Part shown: in pieces, positions 54,901 to 63,439 of the stretch
How positions within the stretch are numbered: position 1 is the first letter of the stretch
Layout: each line of letters begins with the position of its first letter
NCBI RefSeq assembly: GCF_019457535.1
Contig: NZ_CP080417.1
Location: 1,488,001 to 1,552,000, forward strand
Source: Shewanella halotolerans
Lineage (GTDB): Bacteria; Pseudomonadota; Gammaproteobacteria; Enterobacterales; Shewanellaceae
DNA length: 64,000 nt
Direction: 5' to 3'
Notes under the pieces: generated by a model
Told to the model about the DNA's origin: nothing
The model's input: only the letters and a program-made list of their open reading frames with translations
Databases searched by the model: none
Translations under genes and position numbers: made by a program

Positions 54901-54929
54901 AAAATGCCGCTCATGGAGCGGCATTTTTT
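54901..54929. terminator. Bidirectional terminator between transporter and M3 peptidase
   Basis: AAAATGCCGCTC and GAGCGGCATTTT form a 12-base perfect stem with loop ATG, flanked by A and T tracts, between convergent genes. Confidence 0.92.
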
Positions 54930-54971
54930 ATGGGTGACTCCCCATTACTGGGGAGTGAGTTGAGGCAGGAA

Positions 54972-57116
54972 TTAGTTGAGGCCACGGCGCTGAAGCAGGG
55001 CATCAGTGGTCGGTGCCTGACCACGGAAGGCCTTGTAGGCTTCCATCGGCGGCACGCTGTTACCCACCTCGCGGATGGTCTTGCGATACTTCATGCCTAT
55101 TTCGCGGTTGAGGCCACCCTGGGTCTGCACATAGGCAAAGGCGTCTGCCGCCAGGATCTCACTCCACATGTAGGCGTAGTAGCTGGCCGAATAGCCACCC
55201 GGGAAGGCATGGGCAAAGTAAGTCGACTTGTAGCGTGGCGGCACGGCGGCGATATTGATGCCGTGTTTCTTAAGTGCCTTGGCTTCGAATTCGGCCACAT
55301 CTTGCAGTGGGGCATCGCTGCTAAGTGAGTGCCACTCGAGATCCACCAGGGCCGCCGCCATATATTCCAGGGTGTCGAAGCCCTGGTTGAAGCTGCGTGA
55401 TTTCAGCAGTTTCTGCAGCAGCTCATCGGGGATCACCTCGCCTGTCTCATAGTGCTTGGCGTAGTTGGCTAGCACCTCGGGGTGAGCCGCCCAATCTTCC
55501 TCGAAGGTCGACGGGAACTCCACAAAGTCGCGGGACACGGCCGTGCCCGACAGGCTAGGGTAGGTCACCTTAGAAAACATGCCGTGGGTGCCGTGGCCCA
55601 TCTCATGGAACATGGTGGTGACTTCGTCGTAGCTGACGAAGGTCGGCTCACCCTCTGGGGCCTTCTTGATGTTCATCACGTTGACCACCACAGGCTTCTG
55701 GTTTAGCAGCTTAGACTGGGTCACGAAGGAGCTCATCCAAGCGCCGCCGCGCTTGCCTTCGCGGGCAAAGTAGTCGGCGTAGAAGATCGCCATAGAGCTG
55801 CCGTCGGCGTCAAACATCTCGTAAGCCTTCACATCTTCATGGTAGACAGGCAAGTCCGGGCGCGGCTTGAGGGTCACACCATAGAGACGCTCCAGGGTGA
55901 AGAAGACGCCATCTTCCAGTACACGGTTGAATTCGAAATAGGGCTTGATGGCGGCGCCGTCCAGGTCGAACTTATCTTTGCGCACCTTCTCGGCATAAAA
56001 CGCCCAGTCCCATGGCGCCAGGGTGAAGTCGCCACCTGTCTTGTCGATCATCGCCTGGATATCATCGGCTTCTTTCTGGGTGTTGGCCACCACGGCGGGC
56101 ACCATAGAGCCGAACATCTGGTAGACGGCATCCGGGGTCTTGGCCATCTGCGGCGTCAGGCGGTAGTCGGCCCAGCTCTTGTAACCCAGTAATTGGGCGC
56201 GCTCGGCGCGAAGCTGTGCCAGGCGGGCAACCAGCGATGCTGTCTCGTTGTCACCGCTCATGCCGCGAGTCGACGAGGCTTGCCACACCTTCTGGCGCAG
56301 CTCACGGTTTTCAAGCTTGGCCAGGATAGGTTGGCGGGTGGTATTGGTGATATTGATGAGATACTTGCCTTCATGGCCAGCGGCACTGGCATCGGCCTTG
56401 GCGGCGCGGATCTCGCTGTCTGACAGTCCCTTAAGCTCATCGACGCTGTCGACCACGACGGCGATCTCCTTGGTAAGTCTCAGCAGACGCTGACCAAACT
56501 CATTGGTAAGCTTAGATTGCTCTTCGTTAAGCAGGCGTATTTGCGCTTTTTGCGCCTCGGTCAGCTTGGCACCGGCCATGACGAAGCGTTGGTGGTAGAT
56601 CTCGATGAGGCGCACCTCTTCGGCGGTCAGCCCTAAGGTGTTGCGGCTCTGATACAGGCTGTCGATGCGGGCAAATAGCTTGCCGTTGAGGTGGATGTTG
56701 TCCGAGTGGGCGGCCATCTTAGGCGCCATCTCGCCCTGAAGCTTACGCAGCGCCGGGTTGCTGTTTGACCCTGTTAGGTTATAGAACACCTTGGAGGCGC
56801 GGGTCAGCAGCTCGCCGCTGGTCTCCAGTGCCACGATAGTGTTGGCAAAGGTGGCGGGTTCGCTGTTGTCGGCAATGGTCAGCACCTGGGCATAATGCTC
56901 ATTGATGCCTTGCTCTAGGGCGCTCTTAAAATGCTCATCCTTGATCTGGCTAAAATCTGGGGCCTGATATTGCAGGGGGCTTGGTTGCATCAGCGGGTTT
57001 TGCTCCTCGATGCTGGCGGTGGCCTGTGTGGTAGAGCTGCTTGATTGACAACCACTGAGGAGGACTGTGGTCGATAAGGCGCCGACGACGGCAAAGGCGA
57101 TAAGATTCAATTTCAT
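54972..57116 (-). CDS. dcp: M3-family zinc peptidase, Dcp-like lipoprotein
   Basis: A 714-residue peptidyl-dipeptidase-type enzyme that clips dipeptides or small peptides in the periplasm. A lipoprotein signal peptide ends LLSGC (Cys23), unlike the cytoplasmic Dcp of Escherichia coli. The zinc motif HEMGH is at residues 504-508 with the second Glu ligand region in FVEFPSTFEEDW; the substrate-binding FPGGYSASYYAYMWSEI block is near 650. All key residues are present, so it should be active. Confidence 0.92.
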   Translation of the reverse strand: MKLNLIAFAVVGALSTTVLLSGCQSSSSTTQATASIEEQNPLMQPSPLQYQAPDFSQIKDEHFKSALEQGINEHYAQVLTIADNSEPATFANTIVALETSGELLTRASKVFYNLTGSNSNPALRKLQGEMAPKMAAHSDNIHLNGKLFARIDSLYQSRNTLGLTAEEVRLIEIYHQRFVMAGAKLTEAQKAQIRLLNEEQSKLTNEFGQRLLRLTKEIAVVVDSVDELKGLSDSEIRAAKADASAAGHEGKYLINITNTTRQPILAKLENRELRQKVWQASSTRGMSGDNETASLVARLAQLRAERAQLLGYKSWADYRLTPQMAKTPDAVYQMFGSMVPAVVANTQKEADDIQAMIDKTGGDFTLAPWDWAFYAEKVRKDKFDLDGAAIKPYFEFNRVLEDGVFFTLERLYGVTLKPRPDLPVYHEDVKAYEMFDADGSSMAIFYADYFAREGKRGGAWMSSFVTQSKLLNQKPVVVNVMNIKKAPEGEPTFVSYDEVTTMFHEMGHGTHGMFSKVTYPSLSGTAVSRDFVEFPSTFEEDWAAHPEVLANYAKHYETGEVIPDELLQKLLKSRSFNQGFDTLEYMAAALVDLEWHSLSSDAPLQDVAEFEAKALKKHGINIAAVPPRYKSTYFAHAFPGGYSASYYAYMWSEILAADAFAYVQTQGGLNREIGMKYRKTIREVGNSVPPMEAYKAFRGQAPTTDALLQRRGLN

Positions 57117-57221
57117 CTAGTACAACTTCCTTAGATTTGCGATTGTTATTTTTATGTGGGCGAGTTTGGCGTTAATGTAGCTTTTGTAAATTAACTCAGG
57201 CTGAAAATGGCACCAGGGCCA

Positions 57222-57252
57222 AGAAAAAAGGAGCCTGGCGAAGGGCTCCTTT
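57222..57252 (-). terminator. Terminator of the multiheme cytochrome gene
   Basis: AAAGGAGCC and GGCTCCTTT form a nine-base stem with an eight-base loop; on the minus strand a T-run follows (the A tract 57224-57229). Confidence 0.85.
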
Positions 57253-57300
57253 GGTTGGAACTAGGGATAATGTTTAATTACCTTGCTGTCACCTCAGGCG

Positions 57301-59355
57301 TTAGCGGGTAAAATTATGGTAATTTTCGATACCAAAACTGCTGCCCTCGGCGTGACAGGTCGCACATGACTCGGTAGTGCTGAGCTTGTACCACTCGGTA
57401 GCCGGTACATCTTCTGTGGTAGTACCGCCGTTTTGCATCATGTGGTTCAGCGCGCTTTCATCGTTATGGCAGGCGTAACAGTTGGCCGTGATTGGGCTGG
57501 CCATCTTGCCGCTTACGCCATAGGCACGTGCCTTGATGAACTGATTTGGTACGGCTTTCAGGTCAACCACACCGCTGTCGTGACAGGCCACACAGCCGGT
57601 CTGCGGCGCGATAACGCTGGCAGAGTTAGACACTTCCTTGCCGTCCTCATCCAGGCTCTTGCTGCCCACACCCCAGTGCATGCTGTGCACCATAGGACCG
57701 AAGCCAGGTGATGAGTAGCCGGCGCGGCGATCCTGACCATTGTTGTGACAGGCTACACAGCCCAGACCACCTTCGGCAAAGTTACCATTCTTGTGGAAGT
57801 TGGCTTCGCTGTTGTGACAGGTGGTGCAAGACTCGCTGCCAACGTTGTGACGACGCTCGTAGGCTGTGACAGCGCCATCGAATTGTGATGCCACATCTGT
57901 GTAGCCATGGATAGTCACCACGTCAGATTCTTCGCCCATGTAGTCTTTGGCGGTGAAGCTGACACGTAGCGATGCCATCAAGCCGGCATCAGTCCAAGCC
58001 GATAGATCCGGCGTTGAGCCGACCACATGGGGTACACCGTGACCTGCAGATTGCGCATAACACATGGTCTTGCGACCCTCTGCGTCATAGCTGTAATCAT
58101 AGGCTTCGGTAATACGGCCAATCACGCTGTCGTTATACACACCGTGCAGGTATGAACCCACATAGTTAATTGGCTTGTCAGGGTTATGAATTGTCTGGGT
58201 ATCATCAAACAGTTCATGTAGGTCGACTAAGGTTTCCTTGCCTTCGGCATCGACCTTAAACAGCGACAGTGTGGTACACCATTGACCCGCAGCACCTGAG
58301 TCTGGGAACCAGGCTGGCGCCGTGCCCGTCACCTTGTAGCTATCTTTGAGCGCTTGGTTAGAGGTGATGGCGCTCTTGGCTTCGTGTAGTTTTCGCAGAT
58401 CTGAGCCATTGCCGAGAACGATATCGCCTGGGATGCCGCCAGTGTCATGACAGTCGATACAGCCTGGGCCGGCGACGTTGACGTTGACGGTTGGCTCGCT
58501 GTGACAAGAACTACAGTTCAAGGCGCTAAAGCCGGTCTCAAATTCCTGGTGATTGATGTGACCTATCTTAGAGAGGGTATTGCTGGCGTAGCCGCCTATT
58601 GAGAAGCCTTGTTCGTTAACCGCAGTGCGGCTGACCGAGCCGTGACAGACCATACAACCTTCGACGAAGGTGACTTCACCGTCCATGCCTTGGGCCACAT
58701 AACTTGAGTGGCGATTCGGGCTGGTTGAGTAGTCGACGTGGCAAGAGAAACAGGCTTCTGTAGTGGTTGAGAAGGCACCTTCTGGCTTGTTCACCACATA
58801 TTTACCTGAGCTAGCAATGCCCGATTCGCTATGGCCGCCGATACGTAGCCAAACAATCCCTTCGGTTCCCGCATTAACGCCTTTCAAAGGGAGAACGAAT
58901 TCGTAGTGACCATCGCCTATTTGAGTAAGCGTTGCCCCTTCGGTGTCGGGAGTTCTGGAAGACTCCATGTTTACCCCGCCGTAACCTCCGATATGAACAT
59001 TGTCTTCTACTTCGTTGATTGGACTTTCGGTGCGGTTATTTATAAAGCCTTTGTCTGTCAGTGCAGCGACTTTACCCTCAGCTTTTTTCAAGCCGTTAAC
59101 GAGCTCACCATTTTCGTTAGTGACCTCAAATTCGTAACTAATAGTACCTTCACCAAATGTATAGTTAATTACTTTAACATTAGTTTCCAAGGCTGTTGTG
59201 GCTACCGGTGGTTTCCAAGATTCGCCCGGTGTGCCGGGTTGACCATCAACTCCGTCTTTACCATCTTTACCGTCATCTCCACTGCATCCTACTAGCGCAC
59301 CTGTCAGCACGGCGGCGACCAGGTAGGCGAGTTTTTTCGATGTGAATAATTTCAT
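57301..59355 (-). CDS. OmcA/MtrC-family outer-surface multiheme cytochrome c with nine CXXCH sites
   Basis: A 684-residue lipoprotein cytochrome for extracellular electron transfer. The lipobox LVGC (Cys24) is followed by a collagen-like GxD stretch (GDDGKDGKDGVDG) as in OmcA. A beta-barrel domain precedes each heme domain. Counting from the alternative first Met at 59358, CXXCH sites are at 203, 235, 282 and 300, then 511, 534, 589, 627 and 665. MtrC and OmcA have ten, five per half. Here the first half has four, and CTTLS at 361-365 sits where a fifth could have been. The start 59355 has GGAGAT at better spacing than 59358. No mtrA or mtrB-like gene lies in the window. Confidence 0.9.
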   Translation of the reverse strand: MKLFTSKKLAYLVAAVLTGALVGCSGDDGKDGKDGVDGQPGTPGESWKPPVATTALETNVKVINYTFGEGTISYEFEVTNENGELVNGLKKAEGKVAALTDKGFINNRTESPINEVEDNVHIGGYGGVNMESSRTPDTEGATLTQIGDGHYEFVLPLKGVNAGTEGIVWLRIGGHSESGIASSGKYVVNKPEGAFSTTTEACFSCHVDYSTSPNRHSSYVAQGMDGEVTFVEGCMVCHGSVSRTAVNEQGFSIGGYASNTLSKIGHINHQEFETGFSALNCSSCHSEPTVNVNVAGPGCIDCHDTGGIPGDIVLGNGSDLRKLHEAKSAITSNQALKDSYKVTGTAPAWFPDSGAAGQWCTTLSLFKVDAEGKETLVDLHELFDDTQTIHNPDKPINYVGSYLHGVYNDSVIGRITEAYDYSYDAEGRKTMCYAQSAGHGVPHVVGSTPDLSAWTDAGLMASLRVSFTAKDYMGEESDVVTIHGYTDVASQFDGAVTAYERRHNVGSESCTTCHNSEANFHKNGNFAEGGLGCVACHNNGQDRRAGYSSPGFGPMVHSMHWGVGSKSLDEDGKEVSNSASVIAPQTGCVACHDSGVVDLKAVPNQFIKARAYGVSGKMASPITANCYACHNDESALNHMMQNGGTTTEDVPATEWYKLSTTESCATCHAEGSSFGIENYHNFTR

Positions 59356-59990
59356 CATTCATCTCCGTTCGATCCAAAGTGCCAGATGTGATGCCTTAGG
59401 GCGACTGCTTGCAGGGGAGGGCATTCGTCTCAACACATACCCTGAGCCTTTTGGATACTGGTTATATTTATTATTTAAACCGACGCCTACGCATCTATTG
59501 ATAAAGAAAATGGATGCTAAAGCTATCGATTCGAAAATGAGTGTATTGTTAAATCTCTGTTGGTTATTTGACCCAATTCACAGGAAGGTGTATCTCTTTG
59601 GGGGTAGATCTCATTTTTGTTAAATTTATTAAAAATCAATTACTTATTTAAGGTTAATTAAGTTTGAATTAAGTTTAAATTAAGCTTTGGTTTTCATTTT
59701 TGTAACATGTTGAATTGGGGCATAGCTAAAGGCCCATTGGGGACATCTGAAGGGACTTTAGTTGGGACATTAGAAGGAACATTTGAGGGAACAACTGAGT
59801 GGGCAAGGGCATTGTCGAGTAAACCATAGGAAAGGGCGAAGCGACAAACGCCAAAAGCTGAGAGTTAAGAGTGGCGCCTGCAAGCGAGTCTATTGCCGAG
59901 CCTGCGAGGGAATAGGCCTCTAGCTCGCCTATTCCTCCGTCTCGTTATCCTTTTACCCCATAATCACTTTACCCTTTTCGACTTTTAGGC
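59356..59990. other. AT-rich noncoding stretch with degenerate repeats
   Basis: 635 bases upstream of the cytochrome gene with no supported gene. 59640-59700 is very AT-rich and probably includes its promoter. 59737-59800 carries about two and a half degenerate 25-base repeats built on TTGGGACAT and GAAGGAAC. A near-perfect hairpin (GAGGGAATAGGC with GCCTATTCCTC) lies at about 59907-59938 without a T-run. Confidence 0.55.
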
Positions 59991-61172
59991 TTAGTGGCTG
60001 GATAGCAGGGCGAGCTTGGCCTGGTAGCGGCGCTCGAGATCCACTTGATGTGTCTTGTCAATGGCAAGGGTGATCGCCTCTTTGGCTTCAGCTTGTTTGC
60101 CTAAGAGGTAGAGCGTCTTGGCCCGGCCTGCATAGCCTTGGGGCATGTAAGGGGCGAGCTCCACCGCCTTGGTGTAATAACGTAGGGCGGTGTGATAGTC
60201 TGCGCCTTGGTAATAGTCGTTGGCCAGCATGAGCCAGCGAAAGGGGCTGGGGTCTTGGGCCTGATCTATGCGCCGCTGCAAGCTGGCGGCTTCATCCTGG
60301 CGTCCTTGATTTGCCAATAACAACTTATAGTTTGTCAAAAGATTAAGATCGTCGGCCGCTAACGAGAGGCCGTGTAAATAGAGCGCCTCCGCCTGCTTTG
60401 GGGAGCCCAGATGACGATAGATGACGGCGAGCAGGTTGACCAGCTCCACCCGCTCGGGCGCCAGTGTTAATCCTTCGATGGCAAGCCAGGCGGCGCGCCT
60501 ATAATGGGTCAGCTCCAGGGCGTCGGCGGCCAGGTTCTGATAATACATGGCCAGAAACTCGGCTTCGTCGATGTTGCCCTTGGACAGACTGTTACGGCTA
60601 GGGAAGTAGTCCACCACCAGACCCGGCTCATAGAAATAGAAGCTGCCGGGCTTGGGCTCAAAGCTGGGATCCATCAGTTTGGTTTTGACATGGTTGGAGA
60701 TCACCCCGAGCTGAGCGGATTGGAAGAAGAGGGGCGAGGAGGTCTCTTCGATATAATCTATCTCTATACCGACCAGTCTGGCGTAGGCCTTGGTCAATAT
60801 CGCCAGCGACATGCAGTTGCCGGCATTGTGTGTGAGCGTCTCGTTGGCGCTGTAGGTCTTGCCATAATAGCTAAATGTGCTCAGGCGTCCCTCGAGATAG
60901 TCATAGATCCTGTGGTGCCGCTTCACCTCCTGATGGGCTTCAAAATAGGCGAGAAAGCGCGCCTTCTCCTGGTCGTTAATAGTGAGGAGTTCCTCGACCG
61001 AGGCTATGTCGGGTCGCTCGCCCAAGTCGCTCAGATCCAATGTGTCGAGTAGCGGCAAAGGCGCTTGAGAGTCAGGTGCCGGCACAGAGGTGCAGGCGGC
61101 AAGGCTTAATGCGGCAAGAAGAATTGCTGAGATCTTGGTGAACAGACGTGTGGGCTTAAGCGTAAAAGGCAT
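59991..61172 (-). CDS. Lipoprotein with transglutaminase-like and TPR domains
   Basis: A 393-residue lipoprotein; the lipobox is LSLAAC (Cys27). The first half has a transglutaminase/SirB1-like core: Cys in THNAGNCMSLAILTKAYARLVG (about 116-137) with downstream His in SNHVKTKL and Asp in LVVDYFPS as possible triad members. The second half (about 210-390) consists of TPR repeats, for example YHTALRYYTKAVELAPYMPQGY (two halves). The pattern suggests a periplasmic protein acting on or binding peptides; activity is unproven. Confidence 0.82.
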   Translation of the reverse strand: MPFTLKPTRLFTKISAILLAALSLAACTSVPAPDSQAPLPLLDTLDLSDLGERPDIASVEELLTINDQEKARFLAYFEAHQEVKRHHRIYDYLEGRLSTFSYYGKTYSANETLTHNAGNCMSLAILTKAYARLVGIEIDYIEETSSPLFFQSAQLGVISNHVKTKLMDPSFEPKPGSFYFYEPGLVVDYFPSRNSLSKGNIDEAEFLAMYYQNLAADALELTHYRRAAWLAIEGLTLAPERVELVNLLAVIYRHLGSPKQAEALYLHGLSLAADDLNLLTNYKLLLANQGRQDEAASLQRRIDQAQDPSPFRWLMLANDYYQGADYHTALRYYTKAVELAPYMPQGYAGRAKTLYLLGKQAEAKEAITLAIDKTHQVDLERRYQAKLALLSSH

Positions 61173-61524
61173 AACTTTCCTTGTGGTACTATTTTATCTT
61201 GCTGAGCTATCCGTAGGCGCGTAAGGGGCCGGTTTAAAAAGGCTGACTCTGAATAATAAGTAATCGCTCGGCGTGTGTCTATCGGCGACTGGCTACGGGT
61301 GACTGGTTATTGGCGAGTGCCTGTCTACTAAGCTTTCATCGCCCCCTCACACCGCCGGTCTTGTGGTTGTGGTTCTTCCTTTGAGCTTATTAACGGTCCA
61401 GACTAAAGCAAGGGGAAAGCATGATAATGTGCGGCATCGCCCAATGCTAAGGCCTTTGGCGCTGCTAATTGGCGCAAGATGGTGATAGAATCGCTTGATA
61501 ACAATAATCAGGGGACTACTCGCT
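61173..61524. other. Divergent intergenic region before tdk
   Basis: 352 bases holding the promoters of the lipoprotein gene and tdk. No gene or clear operator is seen; AGGGG at about 61510-61514 serves tdk. Confidence 0.5.
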
Positions 61525-62103
61525 TTGGCACAGCTCTATTTTTACTATTCGGCAATGAATGCCGGCAAATCTACCTCACTGCTTCAATCTTCCTATAACT
61601 ATCGTGAGCGCGGCATGAATACCTTGGTCATGACGGCGTCGATCGATGATCGCTACGGTGTGGGTAAGGTGGCGTCTCGTATCGGTATCGAGACAGATGC
61701 TCAGGTGTTTGCCAGCGACGATAACCTGATCGAGATGGTTAAAACCGCCTGTCAGGCGCAGACCCTGCACTGCATCTTGATCGATGAGTCGCAGTTTCTC
61801 AGCAAGGAGCAGGTGAGACAGCTGACCTATGTGGTCGATGTGATGGATATTCCCGTGCTCTGTTATGGCCTGAAGACAGATTTCCAGGGTGAGCTGTTTA
61901 GTGGCAGTCAGTACCTGTTGGCCTGGGCAGATAAGCTGGTGGAACTCAAGACCATATGTCATTGTGGTCGCAAGGCCAACATGGTGGTGCGACTCGATGG
62001 CGAAGGCCGCCCAATGAAAGAGGGTGAGCAGGTAGCCATCGGCGGTAACGAGAGTTACGAGTCTGTCTGCCGTAAGCATTTCCGCGAATTCCTCTGGGAT
62101 TAA
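61525..62103 (+). CDS. tdk: Thymidine kinase
   Basis: Tdk phosphorylates thymidine in the salvage pathway. The 192-residue protein has the P-loop SAMNAGKST (about 9-17), the catalytic Glu in LIDESQFL (about 90), a lasso region with TVELK-type residues, and zinc Cys in ICHCGRKA and ESVCRKHF. The start is TTG at 61525, giving MAQLYFYYSAMNAGKS as in Escherichia coli; an open frame ten codons longer lacks a ribosome site. GGGG lies at 61511-61514. Confidence 0.94.
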   Translation: MAQLYFYYSAMNAGKSTSLLQSSYNYRERGMNTLVMTASIDDRYGVGKVASRIGIETDAQVFASDDNLIEMVKTACQAQTLHCILIDESQFLSKEQVRQLTYVVDVMDIPVLCYGLKTDFQGELFSGSQYLLAWADKLVELKTICHCGRKANMVVRLDGEGRPMKEGEQVAIGGNESYESVCRKHFREFLWD

Positions 62104-62132
62104 TGCCCGCCCTGGTGATCGCTCCAGTAAAG

Positions 62133-62157
62133 AAGCCACCCTTGGGGTGGCTTTTTT
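62133..62157 (+). terminator. Terminator of tdk
   Basis: GCCACCC and GGGTGGC form a stem with a short loop, followed by TTTTTT. Confidence 0.88.
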
Positions 62158-62249
62158 AATGGCCTAGTGTTTTAAACATGCTCTGGTCGTCAGCGACGCT
62201 AACCGCTGCATGGGATTATGGGCTGTGTCAGAGTATGAGATGAATAGGT

Positions 62250-63053
62250 TTAGGAGGTGAGGTGCGAGCCCCGCACCTCGTCGGCTTTCTCGTCATGGCG
62301 CTGGGGATGTTCGGGAAACCACTTCTCATAGAGGCGCTGGATCTCACCTTCGCTGATCAGCGCTTCTAGCGCCTCGTCGATCTGTGCCAGCAGTTGATGA
62401 TTGCCGCGCTTGACGGCAAAGGCCACCGGCGAGCCGGGATCTGGATTGTCCAGTATCTTAACTCCTATCTCCATCTGCTGCGCCAGATAGAGGCCGACCG
62501 CCTTAGGCATGATGGCCGCCTGGATCTTGCCCTCCTTTAACAGCTGCATCGACCTCTCCTTGCTCGGGGTGGCTATGATGCGAAAATCGTACAGTGTGCC
62601 CAGCTCCTTCCAGTGGGTCTCTATGTAAGAGTGGCGATCGCCGCTGACAAACTGGTTATGAAGATCTTCCAGCTTAGTGATCTTCTGGTTGTCTTCGAGG
62701 ATGAAGATCACGTCATATCGGTAGTAGTAAGGCTGGGTGAAGTCGAAAAACTTAGTCCTGAGGGCGTTGATCTCCATGCCAGCGATCAGCTCGATATCAC
62801 CGAATCTGAGTTCATTGAATACCAGATCCCAGGCCTGCTGCCGAAACTGAAACGGCATACCAAGACGCTTGAATATCAGCCTGGCTACGTCGGCATCAAA
62901 CCCTGTGGTCTCACCGCCTGCGGAAAACTGATAGGGGGGGAATCCAGTGGCTACACCGCAGCGCGTCGCTGGGGTATGCTGCGCCAGCGCCGGCAGGCTT
63001 AAAAAGAGGAGGAGGGCAGCAAGGAGCTGCGTCTTGTAGGCAAAATAGTGCAT
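62250..63053 (-). CDS. Periplasmic solute-binding protein, family 3 (amino acid type)
   Basis: A 267-residue exported protein (signal peptide ending ALA) of the bacterial extracellular solute-binding family 3. It begins CGVATGFPPYQFSAGGETTGFDADVARLIFKRLG (family pattern, two blocks), with DIELIAGMEINALRTKFFDFTQPYY as the typical hinge region. No ABC permease or ATPase gene is adjacent, so it may work alone, feed a distant transporter, or present ligand to a receptor. The adjacent chemoreceptor gene is divergent. Confidence 0.88.
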   Translation of the reverse strand: MHYFAYKTQLLAALLLFLSLPALAQHTPATRCGVATGFPPYQFSAGGETTGFDADVARLIFKRLGMPFQFRQQAWDLVFNELRFGDIELIAGMEINALRTKFFDFTQPYYYRYDVIFILEDNQKITKLEDLHNQFVSGDRHSYIETHWKELGTLYDFRIIATPSKERSMQLLKEGKIQAAIMPKAVGLYLAQQMEIGVKILDNPDPGSPVAFAVKRGNHQLLAQIDEALEALISEGEIQRLYEKWFPEHPQRHDEKADEVRGSHLTS

Positions 63054-63439
63054 CAGTCGAGGTGGCCTGCTAATTTCATCATTTCACTCTTACGGCTTTA
63101 GTCTAGTCGGTTTTGTCATCTTGATGGCGAACGCGCTATGGGCCACCCTGGCAGGCGCGTCGTCGCTAAAGGCCATGATGATAGTGTGGATTAGACGTAA
63201 ATAGCAAACAAAAGCTGTTACAAGGTATTTTGTGATCATAAATTCAACGAATTAGGTGAAAATAATCTTTATTATTAACACCTTGATTAGCACCTGTTGA
63301 AAGACGCCTCCTATGAGATCTGGCTCAAAAAATCAACAGTTGTAACCCTAATTGATACAGAAACATTGCTTTAGATCAATTGCCAATGAATTGTCACGCG
63401 TCAAAATTCAGTCACCGCTTGGATAACTAATTAAAATGC
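63054..63439. other. Divergent intergenic region before the chemoreceptor gene
   Basis: 386 bases, AT-rich toward the right. No gene is seen. TTTTGTGATCATAAATT near 63228-63244 resembles one half of a CRP/FNR-type site but lacks a good second half. Confidence 0.45.

Noticed and set aside
63360..63395. FNR-like box (TTGAT ... ATCAA) before the chemoreceptor
   Set aside because: The half-sites are far more than four bases apart.
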